From the NCBI GenBank assembly GCA_001936135.1, contig CP012817.1, positions 62,001 through 126,000 of the forward strand: a DNA stretch of 64,000 bases, written 5' to 3'. Source of the DNA: Saccharomycopsis fibuligera x Saccharomycopsis cf. fibuligera. Taxonomy: Eukaryota; Ascomycota; Saccharomycetes; Ascoideales; Saccharomycopsidaceae. Positions within the stretch are counted from its first letter, which is position 1; every line of letters begins with the position of its first letter. Shown here piece by piece: positions 59,099 through 64,000 of this stretch. A program made the translations under genes and the position numbers. The notes beneath the pieces were generated by a model, which did not search any database, was not told the DNA's origin, and worked only from the letters and a program-made list of their open reading frames with translations.

Positions 59099-60811
59099 AT
59101 GTCATTGCAAATCAAAGAGGTACCAACCACCCCATTCGATGACCAAAAGCCAGGCACTTCAGGTCTTAGAAAAAGAGTCACTGTTTTTCAGCAAGAGCAC
59201 TACACTGAGAATTTTATTCAGGCAATGCTCGATGCCATCCCTGAAGGGGCTAAGGGCGCTACTTTGGTTGTAGGCGGTGACGGCCGTTACTACAATGACC
59301 ATGTCATCAACTTGATTGCCAAAATTGGTCTTGCCAATGGCGTCAAGAAATTGATTTTGGGCCATAATGGGATCTTGTCTACCCCGGCCACTTCCTATAT
59401 CATTAGATCTTACAATGCCACTAAAGAGAAAATCACTGGTGGTATCATCTTGACTGCTTCTCACAATCCTGGTGGACCAAAAAATGATTTGGGAATCAAA
59501 TATAACTTGGCAAATGGTGGACCAGCTCCTGAATCGGTGACTAACAAGATTTTCGAATTTGCCAAACAACTCAAATCATACAAAATTGTTGCTGATTTGC
59601 CTAACTTGGATCTATCTGCTGTTGGCACCAAATCTTACGGCGATTTAGAAGTTGAAGTAATTGATTCCACCAAAGATTATGTTGATTTCCTCAAAACCAT
59701 ATTTGACTTTGATTTGATCAAAGAATTCATTGAAAGAAGAAAGGGTAGCTTCAGAGTGCTTTTTGATGCATTAAACGGGGTTACTGGTCCATACGGTAAA
59801 GCCATCTTTGTTGAAGAATTAGGCTTGCCATTGAACAGTATTCAGAATTTTGTGCCAAAACCAGATTTTGGTGGCTTGCATCCAGATCCAAACTTGACTT
59901 ATGCGAAGACTCTTGTTGAGAAAGTTGACCAGGAAAACATTGCCTTTGGCGCTACTTCTGATGGTGACGGTGATAGAAATATGATCTACGGTGCCAAGAC
60001 TTTTGTCTCCCCAGGTGACTCTGTGGCTATTATTGCTGAATATGCTGATTCTATTCCATACTTCCAGAAAACTGGGGTGCATGGCCTTGCCCGTTCAATG
60101 CCAACCTCCGGTGCCATTGACCTTGTTGCTAAGCATAAGGGACTTGATGTTTACGAAGTGCCAACTGGCTGGAAATTTTTCTGTGCATTGTTCGATGCTA
60201 AAAAACTTAGTATTTGCGGTGAAGAATCATTTGGTACTGGGTCTGATCACGTCAGAGAAAAAGACGGTCTTTGGGCCATTGTCGCTTGGTTGAACGTGTT
60301 AGCTGCTTATGATGCCAAGCACCCTGAATTGCCAGGTGGGGCAACCATCAAGGTGGTACAAGAAAGTTTCTGGGAAAAATACGGTAGAACTTTCTTCACT
60401 AGATACGATTACGAAAACGTTTCTTCTGAAGGCGCAAACAAACTTGTCGATAACTTGAGATCTTTTGTCAACAAGGGCAAAGATGGGTTTGTTGGCACGG
60501 AAATTGCTAAAGGTAGTGGGGTCACTGTGAAAGAAGCCGGTGATTTCAGCTACACTGATTTGGACGGCTCCGTTTCCAAGAACCAAGGTTTGTATGTGAA
60601 ATTGTCCAATGGCGGTAGATTTGTGGTTAGATTGTCCGGTACTGGATCATCTGGAGCTACAGTCAGATTGTATGTTGAAAGACATAGCGACAGCAAGGAT
60701 ACATTGAAAGAAGACGCACAAGTGTTTTTGAAAGATGATATTCACGCGGTTACAGAATTTTTGAAATTCAAAGAACTTTTGGGTCGTGATGAACCAGACG
60801 TCAGAACCTGA
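59099..60811 (+). CDS. PGM2: Phosphoglucomutase
   Basis: Interconverts glucose 1-phosphate and glucose 6-phosphate in the cytosol, linking glycolysis with UDP-glucose, glycogen, trehalose and galactose metabolism. 570 aa, nearly equal to S. cerevisiae Pgm2 (569). The start MSLQIKEVPTTPFDDQKPGT aligns with the family. The phosphoserine loop TASHNPGG has Ser at residue 121; the metal loop is DGDGDRN; the sugar-binding loop EESFG and the phosphate-binding RLSGTGSSGATVR near the end are intact. The frame continues upstream to an ATG at 58913 with a hydrophobic stretch; this is treated as leader because the extension exceeds family length. No CTG codon was noticed in the gene. Confidence 0.96.
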   Translation: MSLQIKEVPTTPFDDQKPGTSGLRKRVTVFQQEHYTENFIQAMLDAIPEGAKGATLVVGGDGRYYNDHVINLIAKIGLANGVKKLILGHNGILSTPATSYIIRSYNATKEKITGGIILTASHNPGGPKNDLGIKYNLANGGPAPESVTNKIFEFAKQLKSYKIVADLPNLDLSAVGTKSYGDLEVEVIDSTKDYVDFLKTIFDFDLIKEFIERRKGSFRVLFDALNGVTGPYGKAIFVEELGLPLNSIQNFVPKPDFGGLHPDPNLTYAKTLVEKVDQENIAFGATSDGDGDRNMIYGAKTFVSPGDSVAIIAEYADSIPYFQKTGVHGLARSMPTSGAIDLVAKHKGLDVYEVPTGWKFFCALFDAKKLSICGEESFGTGSDHVREKDGLWAIVAWLNVLAAYDAKHPELPGGATIKVVQESFWEKYGRTFFTRYDYENVSSEGANKLVDNLRSFVNKGKDGFVGTEIAKGSGVTVKEAGDFSYTDLDGSVSKNQGLYVKLSNGGRFVVRLSGTGSSGATVRLYVERHSDSKDTLKEDAQVFLKDDIHAVTEFLKFKELLGRDEPDVRT

Positions 60812-62526
60812 TTGAGGGTGCTCGGTTGCTTGTCTGTCTGTTTGCTTGTTTGTTTTCCCAGCGGCATTTTGGCGTGTTAGTTTTTTTCAACAGCGTTTCA
60901 ATTTTTCAACAGTTGATTGCTTTATTTTCCTTCCCTTCGCCTACTTGTTGCTTTATGCACGTATATATCCATACAATTGTTGTTGTTTTTTTGTTGTCTT
61001 TTTATTCCAATCTTATAGTATAGCACTCCTACGTTGAATCCTCATCCAACAACTTTCGGTTGGTGTTGATTTTCATACCGCAAAATAATTTTGATTGTTA
61101 TTTTATTTTTGCCACTCCTCCTTATATTATCCCTATTGATTAACAGTTGGCTAATCATTTAATTTAGTTCTATCAGATATCTAAACGTTCGTATTTATAC
61201 CGCAGTCTCGATGAATATGGTGCATGTTGTGCGATAATACATCTGCCATTACTAGTGTATACGCACGTCTAGTAAATGATCGCCAAGCATGGACCATGTG
61301 ATATACCATTATCTTGGAACCCTTGCCTGTCCCTAACAAGCCGGCAGTGCCAGGCATGTTTGCGTCTTGAGCTGCCTCCTGCCCTATTGAATATATTGTC
61401 ACGGTATTCAAGATTGTGTGCAACTGTCGTTTATATTTACCGGAGTGTGTAAGTTAGTTAGCGGTAGGATGTTACAGTTTGTTAAGCGAGTTGATGATGA
61501 AACGGCAAAACCACGCGGCTTGGTGGTCGAGTTACCATAATATGGCATGATTATATACACTACGTTAGCGTTTCTGAAATGATTCGACAATTCAGGCCAA
61601 CAGACGCAGTCACAGTTTTTAATAAAACAGTGAGACCGATGGCTATCGCCGTTATTAAGCAATCTACCAATACTTGCGTACAAGTTGATGCATCTCATAA
61701 TAATAGCCATTGCACCCAGCGATGCTCTTCTCATCTCTTCTCAGTGACCGGATACGAAGATTGCACACAGAAACTGCGCCACGAGCAGGTATCGTGACTT
61801 TGGTCGTAATAGCCATATTGACGCAGCACATAGCACCAGTGTCACCACCGGAACTGAGCGGCCAACTGAGCGGCGCCAACGGCTATGGCTTGTACGTTTG
61901 TACGTTTGCACAAGCCATGAAGAGTTATGGGCATTTTTGAAGGGCAGCATGGCGGTGGCAGTTGAAAAGTCCATCGAACCGTGGGTTCTGCGACACTGTA
62001 GAGAATAGTTTGCGGTATAGCACTATCATAATAATAGCAGCATGGTTACTGGTGTTGTTCAGAGTTGTAAGCGCATTTGACGACCCTCGGAAAAGATGAA
62101 AGTCATCTGACCACCTGCTCCCAGAGGCCCAATTTTTTCCAACAAATCCCAGGAATCCCAACAAGAAAAAAAGTACTCATCGCCATCGCTCAAAAAAACC
62201 AGAAAAACTCATGGACTTTGCTTTTGTCTCGCAACATTTGTTAACTAGCAAGCACACCACCGTTTCTTCCCTTTCTTTTTTCTGTTGTCTTTGCGCTCGG
62301 AGCTTCTTTTGGGTTTTCTTTCTTTTTTTGCTCAGGGGGTCTGTATTTATACTTATATTCATCCACAGGTCTACATCGATCTGATCTTTTTCCCATCTGT
62401 CTATTCCGCTAGTTGACTCACTTCTTTTTCTTTTTTGACGTTGGTAATCTGCTGTCAATTATTCAGTCACTCACTCGGCCACTCAATCAATTAGTCGATC
62501 GATAAAGCAACCGGTTTTTTTGCAGC
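60812..62526. other. OLE1 upstream spacer
   Basis: 1.7 kb between phosphoglucomutase and OLE1, both on the plus strand. Long upstream regions are usual for OLE1, which is controlled by fatty acids and oxygen. Short direct repeats (AACTGAGCGGC twice near 61854-61875) were noticed. No ORF or RNA gene is supported. Confidence 0.55.
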
Positions 62527-63984
62527 ATGTCAAACATCGAAGCTGTTGATATCACCTCAGCCAACGCTGTTGCCGCTGGTACCAACAAACCAATTAGAAG
62601 AGTTGTTGCTGGTGGCGTTGCTGGTAAGCTCATGGGGTACAAAGAAATGGTGGACATCACCGCTGAACAACTTGCCAAAGACAACATGAATAATCTTTTA
62701 GCTAAAGATCGTGCTGAAAAACTCAAGTATCAAAAGTCCAAGCATATTTCTGATCAACCATTCACTTTGCAAAACTGGCACCAACATATCAATTGGTTGA
62801 ATTTCATTCTCGTGGTGGCTATACCGATGGTTGGTTTTTTGATGATCGCTAGATGCCCATTGCAATGGAAAACTGCTGTATTGGCTTTGATCTTTTACGC
62901 TCTTGGCGGATTATCTATTACCGCTGGATACCACAGATTGTGGGCTCACAAGTCTTACAGCGCTAGATTGCCGGTCAGATTGTTTTATGCCTTTTTCGGG
63001 TCTGGTGCCGTTGAAGGTTCCATCAAATGGTGGTCTCACTCTCACAGAGTTCATCACAGATATACCGATACTAGAAGAGATCCGTACGATGCTAGAAGAG
63101 GTTTCTGGTACTCCCACATGGGTTGGATGTTGCAAAAACCAAATCCAAGATACAGAGCTAGAGCTGACATCAGTGATTTGATTGATGACTGGGTCGTCAG
63201 AGTTCAACACAGACATTACATTGTCTTGATGTTGTTTGTTGGATTTATTTTGCCATCATTGATTGCAGGCTACTTTTGGGGTGATTATTTGGGTGGTTTT
63301 ATCTACGGTGGTATCTTGAAAACTTTTGTTATCCAACAAGCCACTTTCTGTGTCAACTCATTAGCTCATTGGATTGGTGAACAACCATTTGATGATACTA
63401 GAACACCAAGAGACCATGCTTTGACTGCTTTTGTTACTTTCGGTGAAGGTTACCACAACTTTCATCATGAATTTCCATCTGATTACAGAAATGCTATCAA
63501 GTGGTATCAATATGATCCAACCAAGGTTGTTATCTGGGCTTGCTCCAAAGTCGGTTTGGCTTACAATTTGAAGACCTTTTCCCAAAATGCTATTGAACAG
63601 GGTCTTGTACAACAACAACAGAAGAAGTTAGATAGAATGAAGGCCCAATTAAATTGGGGAACACCATTATCCGACTTGCCAGTATGGGATAAAGAATACT
63701 TTTTTGAAACTTCCAAGGAACGTAAAGGTCTTGTGTTAATTTCTGGTATTGTTCATGATGTTTCTGGTTTTATCACTGAACACCCAGGTGGTGCTCCATT
63801 GCTTAAAACTTCTTCAGGTAAAGATGCTACTACTGCTTTTAGCGGCGGTGTTTATGCCCATTCTAATGCGGCTCACAATTTGTTAGCTACTATGAGAGTG
63901 GCGGTCATCAAAGATAGTGGTGCTGATGGCGAAACTTACAAGTTCCAAGAAAAATTGTTGGCTAGAAAAAAGAAGGATTTTTAA
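62527..63984 (+). CDS. OLE1: Stearoyl-CoA delta-9 desaturase Ole1
   Basis: ER-membrane acyl-CoA delta-9 desaturase that makes palmitoleate and oleate, using cytochrome b5 electrons. 485 aa. Three His boxes are present: HRLWAH, HRVHHRYTD and the EGYHNFHHEFP block, with additional NSLAHWIG. Four membrane segments are visible in two pairs (from about 95-145 and 230-280). A fused C-terminal cytochrome b5 domain carries the haem His in TEHPGG and a second near YAHSNAAHNLL. The N-terminus EAVDITSANAVAAGTNKPI is like that of Candida Ole1. ATG at 62527 fits homologue length. The gene is complete, ending 16 bp before the window edge. Confidence 0.97.
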   Translation: MSNIEAVDITSANAVAAGTNKPIRRVVAGGVAGKLMGYKEMVDITAEQLAKDNMNNLLAKDRAEKLKYQKSKHISDQPFTLQNWHQHINWLNFILVVAIPMVGFLMIARCPLQWKTAVLALIFYALGGLSITAGYHRLWAHKSYSARLPVRLFYAFFGSGAVEGSIKWWSHSHRVHHRYTDTRRDPYDARRGFWYSHMGWMLQKPNPRYRARADISDLIDDWVVRVQHRHYIVLMLFVGFILPSLIAGYFWGDYLGGFIYGGILKTFVIQQATFCVNSLAHWIGEQPFDDTRTPRDHALTAFVTFGEGYHNFHHEFPSDYRNAIKWYQYDPTKVVIWACSKVGLAYNLKTFSQNAIEQGLVQQQQKKLDRMKAQLNWGTPLSDLPVWDKEYFFETSKERKGLVLISGIVHDVSGFITEHPGGAPLLKTSSGKDATTAFSGGVYAHSNAAHNLLATMRVAVIKDSGADGETYKFQEKLLARKKKDF

Positions 63985-64000
63985 TCCTTTTTGTAACCTA

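Overview
The window is nuclear chromosomal DNA of a budding yeast (Saccharomycotina). The genes are compact and mostly intron-poor, the gene set is yeast-like (BNI1, GPI14, EST3, KEI1, SVF1, FAB1, SEC66, SSE1, OLE1), and introns sit at the extreme 5' ends of genes with GTATGT-type donors and CTAAC-type branch sites. CTG codons are very rare in conserved genes. The only CTG in the 850-residue beta-glucosidase falls where family 3 glycosidases usually have serine (YVxD). I therefore infer a member of the CTG-Ser clade (Candida/Debaryomyces/Lodderomyces group) but cannot name the species. No rRNA, tRNA, CRISPR array or intact transposon was recognised.

Layout. 1-3.9 kb: 3' part of the formin BNI1, cut by the window edge. 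4.8-8.2 kb: a ZIP-type Golgi metal transporter (ATX2-like) facing a secreted phospholipase B. 8.2-10.2 kb: long gene-free spacer. 10.2-14.5 kb: UNC93-like MFS transporter and a PA14-containing family 3 beta-glucosidase sharing a 420-bp divergent promoter. 14.7-16.9 kb: tandem pair of 286-residue short-chain dehydrogenases. 18.5-19.9 kb: GPI14. 20.4-23.0 kb: an FRG1-like gene interrupted by an in-frame TAG, an orphan membrane/secreted protein, and EST3 (telomerase subunit). 23.3-29.4 kb: KEI1 (intron), SVF1 (intron), MTG1, KTI12. 29.9-31.7 kb: LtrA-family membrane protein. 33.0-36.3 kb: GC-rich stretch with an orphan coiled-coil protein and a small PhiA-like secreted protein. 37.6-42.9 kb: FAB1. 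43.6-49.7 kb: SEC66, SSE1 and an orphan low-complexity protein. 51.8-54.6 kb: a small basic protein divergent from dipeptidyl peptidase III. 55.8-60.8 kb: a small secreted repeat protein, RPL12 and phosphoglucomutase. 62.5-64 kb: OLE1.

The genes form no metabolic operon. Several themes recur: membrane and lipid biology (OLE1, PLB, KEI1, GPI14, FAB1, SVF1), protein translocation and folding (SEC66, SSE1), and translation (RPL12, KTI12, MTG1). Base composition is patchy. A GC-rich domain runs from about 31 kb to about 40.3 kb and ends inside FAB1; smaller GC-rich pockets lie at 15.7-17.6 kb and 20.4-23 kb. The observations I rate highest are the FRG1-like gene split by one stop codon (or a 72-nt intron), the secreted precursor with two 15-residue repeats, the orphan GC-rich nuclear-type protein, the composition switch inside FAB1, and a set of perfect palindromes, a hairpin and an E-box cluster in the GC-rich domain.
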